64,000 bases of DNA from AWTP1-13 sp963832445 (GCA_963832445.1 CAWHUM010000009.1:62001-126000); one strand, 5' to 3'; numbered from the stretch's first letter, positions 1 through 9,050 are shown. A program made the numbers and translations. The notes: a model not told the origin generated them from the letters alone.

Positions 1-118
1 TCTCGTCACAGGGATGAACGACCGCGGTCGCGAGCGCCGGCAGACCCTTTGTTGCAGCCACCAGGCGCTCGTACTTTTCGTGCCGTCGCAGCTCCGTGAC
101 GGCAGCTCTTCGGCTCAT
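1..118 (-). CDS. pta: Phosphate acetyltransferase (bifunctional enoyl-CoA hydratase/Pta type), N-terminal fragment
   Basis: Only the first 39 codons are in the window; the gene continues off the left edge. The start ATG reads from 118. The N-terminus contains KYERLVAATKGLPALATAVV followed by HPCD, which resembles the opening of the catalytic domain of phosphate acetyltransferases that convert acetyl-CoA and phosphate to acetyl phosphate. It is the last visible member of a minus-strand series with the 172-600 gene and the DUF3141 gene. DUF3141 genes are often next to Pta, acetate kinase and FabI genes in proteobacteria, which supports the call. The catalytic part is not visible, so the identification rests on the N-terminal motif and the context. 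Confidence 0.6.
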   Translation of the reverse strand, partial: MSRRAAVTELRRHEKYERLVAATKGLPALATAVVHPCDE

Positions 119-171
119 GGCGCTGGGTCCTAGTTGAGGGGGCGGGCTTTGGCGGCGCCGCTCGGCTTTAG

Positions 172-600
172 TCACCACTTCAGGTACAGGGCGGCGTCGC
201 CAGGCATGCCGCCTGGGAAGCTGATGATCTCGGCGTGGAGCTTGTAGCCGAGGGGGCGCAGCTCCTTGACGTAGAAATCGTAGGCCTTCTTGGCGAAGCC
301 CTCGAGCGTGCTCGGCCACTCCGGGTCGGCTATGTTTATTCTTCTGCCGCCATCGCTGCAGTAAGTGCAGGGGAATGTGATGACCTGCAGCTGGTGGCTG
401 CCTTGCTCGGCGGCAATGCGGACCGCCTTGTTGATGCGATTGATGGCTTCGGGATGTACCTCGCGCGACATGAACGCCTCGCGAAGTTCGGTGGCTTGAG
501 CTTCTTTCCTCTCCTTGGACTGGCGCTGCACATCCATCTTCGCCATCTCGGCGTCAGATGCGATTTCCAAGAGGTCCTCGGGGCGTAACAAACCAGACAT
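172..600 (-). CDS. Conserved hypothetical protein, about 142 aa
   Basis: The family is not recognised. The ATG at 600 was chosen over the one at 615 because an AAAGG ribosome-binding sequence sits just upstream of it. The protein begins MSGLLRPEDLLEIASDAEMA, has a charged helical N-terminal third rich in Lys, Glu and Gln, and a C-terminal half with VITFPCTYCSDGGRRIN (a CxxC pair) and a Gly/Pro-rich end. No signal peptide or membrane segment is visible. It lies 36 nt downstream of the DUF3141 gene and 53 nt upstream of the Pta gene on the same strand, so it is probably part of that operon. Its role could be in acetyl-phosphate or polyhydroxybutyrate metabolism, but only the position suggests this. 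Confidence 0.7.
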   Translation of the reverse strand: MSGLLRPEDLLEIASDAEMAKMDVQRQSKERKEAQATELREAFMSREVHPEAINRINKAVRIAAEQGSHQLQVITFPCTYCSDGGRRINIADPEWPSTLEGFAKKAYDFYVKELRPLGYKLHAEIISFPGGMPGDAALYLKW

Positions 601-636
601 TGCCTTTACTCGCACACGGTGGGGGTCAGGGTGATC

Positions 637-2928
637 TCATGCGTGCTTCGGGCCTCTGGCCGCATGGGGTGGTCGCGTCGAGCGAATCGCACCCACGTGG
701 GTCCGCGAGTCGTCCTCGTGCTCGGGGCTGGTCTCGAAGAGAGACTCGACCTCCGCCAAGCGGGCCTTCGACACCTTGCTGCTGAGCCCGACGACTTCGA
801 GCAACTGTCGAGCATTGCCTGTGAGGCGGGAAGCGAGCTCGGGGTCTCGCGCCAGCATGGTGGGAATGGCCTCGACCGCGCGGCGCTCGTCCAGCTGCAG
901 CATGAAGAATTGCTCGCGCACCACGTTCTTAAAGGCTGCCAACGTAAGACCTTTTCCAGCCTCTTCCCGCATGCGCCGAAGCAGATTGAAGCCGCGCTCG
1001 TCCACGGCACCCTCCGGCATGCGGATGTAGAGCAGCGCGCGCAGCACCGCTTCGCGCGGTCCACCTTTCGCGACGCCGGCTTTCAGCTCCTCCAAGCGTT
1101 GCGCGACCAGGGCGTGGTGGGCAGTGTCTTTCCCAGGCCTGCGGCGCGCGGAGGCGTCGGACGCTTTGAGACCGACCATCGCCTGCACCAGAGGAGAACC
1201 GTAGATCGCATCGAACCATGTCTCGCAGGCGTGGTCGCGGATATCGCGATAGGCATCCAACGACGTCTCGATCCAGGTCGAAAACTGCTCTTGAGCGAGC
1301 CAGAATGCATTGTCCTTGGAGACCGGCTGGCGGTTCTCGCGCACCTTTTCGACGGACGACAGCAGCGGCTGCAAGAGCGGATTGGCGTGGGACAACATCT
1401 CGTACTGCAGCCGCAATGGGTGCGCCTCGCGCATCCACCGGGCAAAGCCCTCGTTGGCCCAATTGCGCACCCAGGGCTGGACGAACATGCGATAGAGACC
1501 GAGATTGATATCGGACACACGCGCGGCCGCGGCGAATTTGCGCTCGTCCTCCTCGTCGTTGCCGCCGAGCGCCCTGATATCGTCCAGCGTCCTGACTTCG
1601 AAGCGCACCAGATAGTCTCCGCCGATAAGATCGGCGGATGGATGGTTCGGATCCTTCGGTGTCATCACCGCTTCGTAGAGGCCCGGGGGCAGCACATCGA
1701 TGAGATCGATGTTGCTCGCGAACTGGTCGTGCTCCTTCTTGGCGACCGAACCCGAGACGAAGATGCCGAGATGGCCGATGGACTCGTGTATCGCATAGAC
1801 GATGGTCTGGCCGTGCGCCCGGATGTCGTCGACACTTTCATAGAGATCGAGGATCCAATCGAGCGCCTGCTGCGGCGGCGTGATGTTGTCTGCTTTCGAG
1901 CAAAAGACAACGATGGGCGAACGTATGTTGCGCAAGTCCACCCGCGAGCCATCTCTTGCCTGGATCTCGGCGGTGGCCAGCTTGTTGCCCACGAACAGCT
2001 CGTCGACGATGAACTGCATCTCTGCCGCATTGAGCAGCACGTGGCCGCCCCACCATTGCTCGAATTCGAGGTAGCGCGGTGTCTCGGTGTCGATCTTGGC
2101 ATAGAGGTTGTGGTGCTTGGTCCACAGCGTATTGGACGGGTTGAGGTTCTCGAAGTTGCTGACGAGCCAAGCGCCATCGAACTTGCCATTGCCGAGATCG
2201 CCCATCAATGCCGTGAGCCAGCTTCCGCCGAGCAGACCACCGAGGTAGCGCAAGGGGTTTTGCCCGTGAACGCCCGCCCAATAGGATAGCGGCGAGCCGG
2301 CAACGACGATGGGACCAAAGAGTTCGGGCCGCATGGCTGCAAGCAGCATGACGGCCCACCCTGCCTGGCAATTGCCGACGACCGCGGGTTTACCCTCGGC
2401 TTGCGGATGTAAGGCGATAACGCGCTCCAGGAATGCCGCCTCCGCGCACGCGATGTCTTCAATCGTTTGCCCCGGCACTGGATCGGGCAGAAAGCCGATG
2501 AAATAGCAGGGGTGACCCGCATTGAGGGCAACCCCGACCTCGCTCTGCGATTTGAAGCCGCCGATGCCAGGCCCATGACCCGCACGCGGATCGACGACGA
2601 CGAACGGACGCTTCTTGGCGCTGATTTCGGTGCCGCCAGACGCCACGATGCGTACCAGGGCGTAGTTTACCGGCCGTGGCAGCCTGCGGCCGTCCATGAC
2701 GAGTTCGCAGGCGAATTTCAGCACATGCGGAGCGACCTTCGCCTGGTGCTCCCGATAGCCCTCGCTGCGCTGGTGGAGGGCGTCCAGGAAGAGCAGGCCG
2801 CGCTGCGCTGCATCGATCCAGTAGTCCGATACGTCCCGGACCAGGTCGGTGTCACCACGCGCGAGTGCTCCATTTGGAGCCTTCTGACCGGGGCGTTTGT
2901 TCAGGCCAGATTGATTGGCTGAAGGCAT
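637..2928 (-). CDS. DUF3141 domain protein, PHA synthase-like alpha/beta hydrolase
   Basis: A 763-aa protein of the DUF3141 family, which is related to class I/III poly(3-hydroxyalkanoate) synthases and other alpha/beta hydrolases. The nucleophile elbow is VVGNCQAGWAVML near residues 183-195, with Cys188 in the position of the PHA synthase catalytic cysteine (GxCxxG). A conserved stretch near residues 108-125 (FVVVDPRAGHGPGIGGFKSQ) is typical of the family. There is no signal peptide, so it is cytoplasmic. The start ATG at 2928 gives MPSANQSGLNKRPG. It heads a minus-strand set with a small unknown gene and Pta. The family's reaction is not established; a link to acyl-CoA/PHB turnover is inferred from fold and neighbours. 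Confidence 0.88.
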   Translation of the reverse strand: MPSANQSGLNKRPGQKAPNGALARGDTDLVRDVSDYWIDAAQRGLLFLDALHQRSEGYREHQAKVAPHVLKFACELVMDGRRLPRPVNYALVRIVASGGTEISAKKRPFVVVDPRAGHGPGIGGFKSQSEVGVALNAGHPCYFIGFLPDPVPGQTIEDIACAEAAFLERVIALHPQAEGKPAVVGNCQAGWAVMLLAAMRPELFGPIVVAGSPLSYWAGVHGQNPLRYLGGLLGGSWLTALMGDLGNGKFDGAWLVSNFENLNPSNTLWTKHHNLYAKIDTETPRYLEFEQWWGGHVLLNAAEMQFIVDELFVGNKLATAEIQARDGSRVDLRNIRSPIVVFCSKADNITPPQQALDWILDLYESVDDIRAHGQTIVYAIHESIGHLGIFVSGSVAKKEHDQFASNIDLIDVLPPGLYEAVMTPKDPNHPSADLIGGDYLVRFEVRTLDDIRALGGNDEEDERKFAAAARVSDINLGLYRMFVQPWVRNWANEGFARWMREAHPLRLQYEMLSHANPLLQPLLSSVEKVRENRQPVSKDNAFWLAQEQFSTWIETSLDAYRDIRDHACETWFDAIYGSPLVQAMVGLKASDASARRRPGKDTAHHALVAQRLEELKAGVAKGGPREAVLRALLYIRMPEGAVDERGFNLLRRMREEAGKGLTLAAFKNVVREQFFMLQLDERRAVEAIPTMLARDPELASRLTGNARQLLEVVGLSSKVSKARLAEVESLFETSPEHEDDSRTHVGAIRSTRPPHAARGPKHA

Positions 2929-3455
2929 CGGGCACCGCGATGAGTTGGTCGTGACGGGGTGTTTTGTTGGTTTTGCACACTGCTACCCAGCGGGGGTGCC
3001 TAGCCATCAATGGTTCTACCGATATTTCCTTCAAGCAATCCCGAGCCTGTGTACCTACGGGGGGACCAAACCATTGGGCTCGCGCCCGGCTTCCACTGCC
3101 GAGCGTTCTTATCTCCCCTGGAGTGGGGATGTAGGTGCATGCGTCCGATGCTATCTGACCTACCGTGGTCAGAGCGACAGCGCTGCGGCTTGATCACGAC
3201 ACTGTGGGGGCTCGGCTCGGCAAGAAGCTGGGTCCGCTTCGTGGGAAGCTTGAGGCAGCCCGGCTAATCGTCAGGGCTCGATCTCCAAAATCAAGGGCCG
3301 CGTCCAGTTTCGGGGGAAGCTGGCGCGGCCCAATTTTTTTCGAAAGTCCAGCGGACATTGATCGATTGGCGCGGCTCGCATCGCGCGTGCTTCGCTCGGC
3401 GTCGCATGACGCAAGTGGCGAGGCTTTGCACCCCACCCCGGACCAAGACCAGGTA
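2929..3455. other. Intergenic region without a convincing gene
   Basis: About 527 bp between the LuxR-type gene and the DUF3141 gene, both on the minus strand. The short open frames here have no recognisable domain. The region holds one strong hairpin with a T-tract on the plus strand (3295-3340, listed separately) and must contain the promoter of the DUF3141 operon. No TTGA-N6-TCAA box was seen. Confidence 0.6.
3295..3340. terminator. Intrinsic terminator, strongest on the plus strand
   Basis: A long hairpin: the left arm GGGCCGCG-CCAG-TTC (3295-3311, one bulge and one mismatch) pairs with the right arm GAAGCTGGCGCGGCCC ending at 3331, followed by AATTTTTTT. Read on the minus strand it is followed by TTGATTTT, so it could also end the LuxR-type gene transcript. 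There is no plus-strand gene upstream of it within the window, which is odd. Confidence 0.6.
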
Positions 3456-4325
3456 TCAGACAATCAGGAGATCACGCATTGCTTGGGCCACTGTGTGCGT
3501 GCGATTGAGCGTTCCAAGCTTTGCTTGTGCCTTCTTGAAATGAGTGCGGACCGTTTCCTCGCCCACCCCCAGGGCTTTGGCGGTTCCTTGCAGCGTCTGA
3601 CCAATGGAGGCATGCCGCAGCACGGCCTGCTCCCTGGGCGTCAGGCAGGCTCGAGCGCCTACGCGTCTTGGATCGTCGCCAACCAGCTGCTCCAGGCGAA
3701 CAGCGGCCGCGCTGGCAGCCATGTAGAGCAAGCCGCGAGTCTGTTGCGTGAACCTTTGGTCGAGAACTTTCGGTGACCAGAATGCCACCAACCATCGTCC
3801 ACCAACTGGACACATATACCCATCGCGCATGCCGTGCTTCCGCGCCAGCTCGAAGGGCCAGCGATCAGCCCCGATTGGGTCGAGCAGTCTCGAAAGCTCC
3901 GTCCAAGTGAAGGGTGCGAGGCATATTCTTGCGGTCATGAGTCCAATTGGGTGACCGCTTGCCACGAATGCGGCCCACTCATCGACCCACCCTGGCGGAA
4001 CGTCCTGGTGAACAAAGACGTTCTTGCCGATCTCGATGCGGCGCCAATCGCCAACCTTGACAGAAAAGCGGTTGGCACCCTGAACCCGAAGAACGCTTGC
4101 CTCCGAGACGATGTCGTTCAGCTGGTTCAGCACCTCGGTGGGCGTGGTCAGTCGCGCCACGTCCATCGAGTAGTCTACAAGCTTGGCCCGCGTTTCCTGA
4201 CAGAAGAAGTCCCGGTTCTGCAACATTAGCGCTCTATCGGTATGGTTCCACCACTGGTCACCCCGCCCCGAGTTCGGTAGGCGACTTCGTCGCAACCGCA
4301 TCTGCTGTATGGCAAAAGAATGCAA
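3456..4325 (-). CDS. LuxR-family transcriptional regulator
   Basis: A 289-aa protein with a C-terminal LuxR-type helix-turn-helix (about residues 226-289): LTPREQAVLRHASIG, then GVGEETVRTHFKKAQAKLG. The N-terminal 200 residues resemble a divergent autoinducer/PAS-like sensory domain (conserved Trp and Tyr residues around DPIGADRWPFELARKHG), but a full set of acyl-homoserine-lactone-binding residues is not obvious. No luxI-like synthase is nearby, so it would be an orphan receptor or respond to another signal. ATG starts at 4325 and about residue 34 are both possible. It is a single gene with a terminator-like hairpin downstream. It could regulate the neighbouring PHB genes, but no operator was identified. 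Confidence 0.85.
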   Translation of the reverse strand: MHSFAIQQMRLRRSRLPNSGRGDQWWNHTDRALMLQNRDFFCQETRAKLVDYSMDVARLTTPTEVLNQLNDIVSEASVLRVQGANRFSVKVGDWRRIEIGKNVFVHQDVPPGWVDEWAAFVASGHPIGLMTARICLAPFTWTELSRLLDPIGADRWPFELARKHGMRDGYMCPVGGRWLVAFWSPKVLDQRFTQQTRGLLYMAASAAAVRLEQLVGDDPRRVGARACLTPREQAVLRHASIGQTLQGTAKALGVGEETVRTHFKKAQAKLGTLNRTHTVAQAMRDLLIV

Positions 4326-4887
4326 CGTGATCGGTGAAAAGGCACTAGGGCCTTTCCCTGATGTCTGGCCAAGCCGCCAGCTACCGCAAAATTAGAGGGC
4401 GATCAGACGTAGCAAGCGTGAGGAAGGCGGCCGAAACTGAAGCTATCCCGGGTCAGTGAACTGATCTCATCCTCAAGGAATTTCCAGATTTCCATTTCAT
4501 GAACAGCCCAATAGCACGATGCGGAGCAACAAATTCACACGGTCGCCGGAAAGATCGTTGCGACAGACGACGCGGCTAATGAGGTACTGACTTACCCTGT
4601 CGGGCGCTCGGCATATGTTGGCAAATTTGAAGGGTTTGGAGCGTCGGGTCGTTGGCCAGCTGCCCTAGGCTGCGGTGCACTCGCCAAAAAGCATGACGCT
4701 CGGTTGCGAAGCGCCGCAATGCTTAGTGGTCCGCTGCCCAACGCGCCCTCACTGGAGACTAGATCTTCCGGTTCATTTGACGTCGGTGGCAGGATGCGCT
4801 GCGGCTTGCCCGGCGCGATGTAGCGCCAGCCGATGCCTCGGGGCGCTTGCGCGGTGGCAACAAACAAGGTGGGATAGTCATCGTGAG
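4326..4887. other. Intergenic region, divergent promoters of the LuxR-type and phaZ genes
   Basis: About 560 bp of lower-GC sequence between divergent genes. An open frame extends upstream from phaZ to 4675, but its translation (Cys- and Arg-rich, no domain) does not look like protein, so phaZ is started at 4888. No FNR-type box or other clear operator was seen. Confidence 0.55.
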
Positions 4888-6072
4888 ATGTTGGGCGAGC
4901 TCCTGTCGCACCCCTGGGCGCCGCACGAGGCAAATGAGCTTTCCGTGAGCTGTCAACTTGAGCCGGCAGTACCTAGGCCACGATTGTATGCCGGTGCCGA
5001 TCAGCCAGCGCGCCTGAGTCTGGAAATTGAAGTCATCGAGCATCAAGGAACGGCAGTCCCTGTCGCGTCGCAAGACATCCTGCAGATGCCATTCTGCGCG
5101 GTCACGCGACTTGCAAGGTCGGATGGGGCGCATCTGCCGAAGGTGCTGGTCGTTGCTCCACTCTCCTCCCATTTTCCCATTCTCTTGCGCGATCTCGTGC
5201 TGGGCCTGCTTCCCAACTTTCAGGTTTACCTGACGGATTGGATCAATGCGCGTCATGTGCCAGTTGAGCAGGGTTCGTTCGATTTCGACGAGAACATATC
5301 TTACGTCATCGAGGCCATGCGGGCTTTGGCCCCCGAGTTCAATGTCGTTGCCCTCTGTCAAGCAGGCGTGCCGACGCTTGTGGCCGCCGCCTATCATTCC
5401 GCCAATGACCAGGGTTGTGCGCCACGCAGTCTCGTGTTGATGGCCGCGCCGGTCGATCCTGCGGCCAACCCGACGCGTGTCTCGCGCCTCATCAGATCGC
5501 GCACGCTGTCCTGGTACGAGCGCAACGTGATCGCGCAGGTACCGCCGCCGGACGTCGGCAAGGGCCGTCTCGTCTATCCAGGATCCGTACAGCTGATGGG
5601 TCTATGGGCGCACTTGGCCCGGCATCTGCGAGAAGGCGGCGAGCTTGTGAGGAAAGTGTTCACTGACGACGGTGAAGATCCAATACGCTTCCCATTCCTT
5701 GATCTCTATTCGGCCGTGATGGACCTTCCGGCCGAGGTCTTTCTCGACATCATGCGCCACGTCTACCTGGAACGCACGCTCGTGCGCGGGAATTTCCGCG
5801 CCCGCAATCGGAAGGTGGCACTGGCAAGCATCCGGGCCACGGCGCTCATGACGGTGGAAGGGGAATACGACGACATCGCCGCGCCCGGCCAAACGCAGCG
5901 GGCACACGACCTGTGCCCGAGCGTGCGTGCAGACGCGCGCCGACGGCTGATTGTGCCCGACTGTGGACATTTCTCGATCTTCCACGGCGACATTTGGCGC
6001 ACACGAGTTCTTCCAGAGGTGCGGGCCTTCATTGGCCAATTTGGCCGTCCGGCAAACAGTGGCGCGTCTTGA
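4888..6072 (+). CDS. phaZ: Intracellular poly(3-hydroxyalkanoate) depolymerase, PhaZ family
   Basis: A 394-aa cytoplasmic depolymerase that hydrolyses or thiolyses stored polyhydroxybutyrate. The Cys-type lipase box is at VVALCQAGVPTLVAA with Cys157 as the predicted nucleophile. An acidic residue in EGEYDDIAAPGQT and a His in VPDCGHFSIFHGDIW complete the triad. PLSSHFPILLRDLVLGLLPN and VYLTDWINARHVP are typical of the family. ATG 4888 was chosen because sequence similar to the family starts soon after it; the length is close to the usual 400-420 aa, though the extreme N-terminus is atypical. It is a single gene, convergent with the ABC exporter, with a hairpin between them. The nearby DUF3141 and Pta genes suggest a PHB/acetyl-CoA theme. 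Confidence 0.88.
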   Translation: MLGELLSHPWAPHEANELSVSCQLEPAVPRPRLYAGADQPARLSLEIEVIEHQGTAVPVASQDILQMPFCAVTRLARSDGAHLPKVLVVAPLSSHFPILLRDLVLGLLPNFQVYLTDWINARHVPVEQGSFDFDENISYVIEAMRALAPEFNVVALCQAGVPTLVAAAYHSANDQGCAPRSLVLMAAPVDPAANPTRVSRLIRSRTLSWYERNVIAQVPPPDVGKGRLVYPGSVQLMGLWAHLARHLREGGELVRKVFTDDGEDPIRFPFLDLYSAVMDLPAEVFLDIMRHVYLERTLVRGNFRARNRKVALASIRATALMTVEGEYDDIAAPGQTQRAHDLCPSVRADARRRLIVPDCGHFSIFHGDIWRTRVLPEVRAFIGQFGRPANSGAS

Positions 6073-6135
6073 TGTTGTGGATCGACCGGGTCCTCGGAAA
6101 TGAGAAGGAGGAGGGGATGCCCGATGCATCGGAGG

Positions 6136-6158
6136 GCAAAGACACACGGTGTCTTTGC
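6136..6158. terminator. Hairpin between convergent phaZ and ABC exporter genes
   Basis: A perfect 10-bp stem, GCAAAGACAC and GTGTCTTTGC, closes a 3-nt loop, 63 nt after the phaZ stop and 27 nt from the exporter stop. No T-run follows on either strand, so it may act as a weak bidirectional terminator or mRNA 3'-end stabiliser. Confidence 0.5.
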
Positions 6159-6184
6159 GCTGGGTGAGAACCTTGTTGGTCTAA

Positions 6185-8029
6185 CTACCCAGAACGACGG
6201 AGGAAACGCCATAGAGTAGTGTGTCCTTGGCGCTCCCGTACGGTGGCATGCGCCAAGCCCTCGCAGCGGCGAAGGTTGATTTCGCGGTCAAAGTACTGTT
6301 CGAGACCCGAGCGGCGAGCTACGCCGATCACCGTTACGGCGGCAAGATCGGTGCGCAGGAAGTCCATCATCTTGGCTTCGCTGACCTCGTCCAAGGCAGA
6401 TGTGGCTTCGTCCATGATGACGATGTCCGGTGGATCGACGAGGAGACGTGCAAACGCCAGGCGCTGCTGCTCCCCGCCAGAGAGCGTATGCCCCCACCCA
6501 TCTTCGTCGTCCAAGCGGCCAACGAGACGCGACAGCCCGCATTGCTTGAGGGCCCCGTGCAGCTTCTCATCGGGCGTTCTCGGATCGGCGGCGGGATAAA
6601 GAAGGGCATGCCGCAAGGTGCCGGGTGGGATGTAGGGCCGCTGCAGCAGGAACACGAGACGCGCCTCCCGCGGGCGAAGAATGCGGCCGCTCCCCCAGGG
6701 CCACAACCCGGCCATGGCGCGCACCAGCGTGCTCTTGCCCGTTCCGGGATCACCTCGGACCAGGACGTTTTGGCCACGCGGAATCACGATCTCGGGTCCG
6801 TCGATCATGATCCTTCCGTTGGGCTCGGCGATCGAAAGGCCTTCGATATGGAGCGCATCGTCTGGGCTGTCACCGACGACAACGGCGTCCTGCGCGGCGG
6901 CCTTGATTGCCGTGTCGAGGTCGTCGAATGATGCGGACAGCTCGACAACGCGGCGTGCTGAAGCCAGCCATTCCGCGATCCGCACCGTGTTGTTGGCAAG
7001 CCAATTCAGGGCCAGATGCACCTGCGCAAAGGCCGCGGCGATTTGCATAAGCTCGCCGAGCGTGAGTTGGCCCTGCAGGTATTTTGGAGCCGAGAGCAAC
7101 AGCGGTACTACAGGCATCAACACGAGGTTGCCGTTGGTGAGCCACGTCAAGCGCAACTCGCGCCAGACAACAGCGAGCCAACTGCGAACGACCTTCGCCA
7201 GCATCGTGCCCAGGCCCTGAAGCTCGTCGCTGTCACCGTTGATGAGGACAATATGCTCAGCGTTCTCACGCACCCTGGTGAGCTCGTAGCGGAATGTCGC
7301 TTCGCTGGCATTCCTCGCCTCGAGGCAGCCAACGAGTGGGCGCCCGACGATCCACGTTGTCATCGTCGTGAACAGGGAATATGCGAGTACGCCCCAGACC
7401 ATGAACCCGGGTATTGATACGGCCAAGCCGTAAGGCCCGAGGTCGAGCACGCCGCCGATGTACCATAGGATGCCGACGAAGGTTGCTGCGGACAGCACCG
7501 AGCTTGTCAAGCCGAGCACAAAGTCGACCAGCGGTTCGGTCGCCATGCGGATATCATCGGCAATCCTATATTCCGGGTTTTTGGCGGGATCCCCGGCGAT
7601 ACTGAGCTGGTAGAAACGCCGCTCCGAGAGCCAACGGTCGATCACGCGTTCGGTCAGCCATTGACGCCATTCCACTTGCAATCGCATTTTGCACTGCACG
7701 AAGGCGGCGCCTGAAGCGGCAGCCGCCACGGCAAGCACAAGGATGAGTTGAACTCCGTAGAGGACTGCAGTTGTGTCTTTGCGTTCGAGAGCGTCGAAGA
7801 ACAGGCCGTTCCAGCGGTTGATGCCGACCTGAATGAGCAGATCGGCGATCACCAGCCCCAGCACCCCGAGCGATAGCAGCCATGCTCTAACAGGATGCTT
7901 AGTCCACCAAAAACCACATGATAACTTAGCGAAATCGCGCACGGGCCGCAGAGTTGCGTGCGGAGCAACCCTTCGGGGGGCCAAGTCAACATCTGAGGGC
8001 AACAACACCACAACGCTTCTCGCAATCAC
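6185..8029 (-). CDS. ABC transporter, fused permease/ATP-binding protein (SbmA/BacA-YddA type)
   Basis: A 614-aa half-transporter. The N-terminal membrane domain (about residues 40-340) resembles SbmA/BacA: VGINRWNGLFFDALERKDT and ERRFYQLSIAGDPAKNPEYRIADDIR are characteristic. The C-terminal ATPase domain (about 380-600) has Walker A GDPGTGKST, signature LSGGEQQRLAFAR and Walker B IVIMDEATSALDE. Family members (YddA, Rv1819c, BacA-like ABCs) move peptides, cobalamin or very-long-chain acyl compounds as homodimers in the inner membrane. The substrate cannot be told from sequence. Monocistronic on the minus strand, convergent with phaZ. The start at 8029 is the longest; a start a few codons in is possible. 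Confidence 0.9.
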   Translation of the reverse strand: MIARSVVVLLPSDVDLAPRRVAPHATLRPVRDFAKLSCGFWWTKHPVRAWLLSLGVLGLVIADLLIQVGINRWNGLFFDALERKDTTAVLYGVQLILVLAVAAAASGAAFVQCKMRLQVEWRQWLTERVIDRWLSERRFYQLSIAGDPAKNPEYRIADDIRMATEPLVDFVLGLTSSVLSAATFVGILWYIGGVLDLGPYGLAVSIPGFMVWGVLAYSLFTTMTTWIVGRPLVGCLEARNASEATFRYELTRVRENAEHIVLINGDSDELQGLGTMLAKVVRSWLAVVWRELRLTWLTNGNLVLMPVVPLLLSAPKYLQGQLTLGELMQIAAAFAQVHLALNWLANNTVRIAEWLASARRVVELSASFDDLDTAIKAAAQDAVVVGDSPDDALHIEGLSIAEPNGRIMIDGPEIVIPRGQNVLVRGDPGTGKSTLVRAMAGLWPWGSGRILRPREARLVFLLQRPYIPPGTLRHALLYPAADPRTPDEKLHGALKQCGLSRLVGRLDDEDGWGHTLSGGEQQRLAFARLLVDPPDIVIMDEATSALDEVSEAKMMDFLRTDLAAVTVIGVARRSGLEQYFDREINLRRCEGLAHATVRERQGHTTLWRFLRRSG

Positions 8030-8381
8030 AAGCGCTCGCCAGCTCGCCTACTCTTGGATCTGAGTGATGCCGATTGGCGATGCTGAGTGATCAAATCTCG
8101 AACGATGGCGATTAACAGCAGCAGTCACGTACGAAGAAACGGCAGCAAGGGAATGGCCGTGTTGATGTGGATCAAGGGGAGTGCACCCGCATTGGTGCCA
8201 CTCGCCATGGTCAACATCAAAGACATATTGCGAAAGCGGCTGTCGTGCCGAGCGCAAGATCGCTGGCATCGCCTGCTCGGCCGCTGCGTATCGAGATGGT
8301 GGTGGGTAATCCGGCAGCCTGGTGCGCGAGTCTTGGTCGGAGCACCTTGTGATGTGCTCGTAGCCCGGGCTTAGTGAGTGT
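8030..8381. other. Intergenic region, no gene seen
   Basis: About 350 bp upstream of the ABC exporter and downstream of the HPF gene. The open frames here on either strand give low-complexity Arg/Ser-rich translations with no domain. It presumably carries the exporter promoter. No FNR-type box was found. Confidence 0.5.
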
Positions 8382-8948
8382 TCACGGCAAGTGATGCTTG
8401 CCCACGGGTCGGACGGACGTCGCTTGTGGGCCTTTGTCTCCGACCGTCTCTGAGAATCGCACCTCCTGGCCGATCTCGAGATGCTCGAACTTGCCACCGG
8501 TAACACTGTTGCGGTGGAAGTAGATCTCGCGCCCATCTGATGCGGCAATGAAACCGTGATCGCGCTCGGGAATCAGCGATGCGATCGTGCCGTGCGGCGG
8601 GGTCTCATGCGCCTTGACCTCGCCCTCGAGCTTGCGAACCTGGTCCTGCAGCTGGCGGCCCGCGGCGTCGAACGCATCTCTGATGGTGACGTGGGCATCC
8701 TCGTGCCGCCCGGTTGCCGCCGGGTCGCGACTGATGTCGATGTGCTTGCCGCCTGGCACGGCCACATGAATGCGAACGCAATAGGTGTCGCCCTTGTGGT
8801 GGCGATGCTGAGGCCGGGCAATAACCACGCGCGCCGATGTGATGCGCTCGTAGAAGTGCTCGAGCCTTTGCGCCTCTTTGCGGACGGCAGCCTCGAGTGC
8901 GTCTGAACGGTCGACGTGCTCAAAGACGATTTGGAGGGGCACCTGCAT
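8382..8948 (-). CDS. HPF/RaiA-family ribosome hibernation factor with C-terminal cold-shock domain
   Basis: A 188-aa protein. Residues 1-110 form an HPF/RaiA fold (LQIVFEHVDRSDALEAAVRK, then RHHKGDTYCVRIHVAVPGGK), which binds the 30S subunit and silences ribosomes in stationary or anaerobic cells. Residues 122-186 form a cold-shock domain with GTIASLIPERDHGFI and YFHRNSV, an RNA-binding beta-barrel. This pairing differs from classic long HPF, whose tail is a dimerisation domain. A TTGA-N6-TCAA box lies 102 nt upstream, so oxygen-limited induction is likely. The gene stands alone between the ABC exporter and the cyclic-DPG synthetase operon. The start ATG at 8948 fits the domain boundary. Confidence 0.9.
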   Translation of the reverse strand: MQVPLQIVFEHVDRSDALEAAVRKEAQRLEHFYERITSARVVIARPQHRHHKGDTYCVRIHVAVPGGKHIDISRDPAATGRHEDAHVTIRDAFDAAGRQLQDQVRKLEGEVKAHETPPHGTIASLIPERDHGFIAASDGREIYFHRNSVTGGKFEHLEIGQEVRFSETVGDKGPQATSVRPVGKHHLP

Positions 8949-9050
8949 GGAAAGGACCTCAAGCTTCAGACAACTGCAACCTGGCGCCTGTTCTCATCGT
9001 TCGCGAGGCAACGCCAGGCGCGTTTCTTAGCTGGATGTCGTCCGTCGACA

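Noticed and set aside
619..2289. A 556-aa plus-strand open frame opposite the DUF3141 gene
   Set aside because: It is a shadow frame; conserved alpha/beta hydrolase motifs are on the minus strand.
4675..4887. Upstream extension of phaZ to the ATG at 4675
   Set aside because: The translated extension is Cys/Arg-rich and unlike PhaZ; the ATG at 4888 gives a normal-sized protein.
5235..5250. TTGGATCAAT inside phaZ as a possible FNR half-site
   Set aside because: It lies inside the coding region and lacks TTGA-N6-TCAA spacing.
8048..8548. A 166-aa minus-strand frame overlapping the HPF gene end
   Set aside because: It overlaps the HPF C-terminus in another frame and looks like noise.
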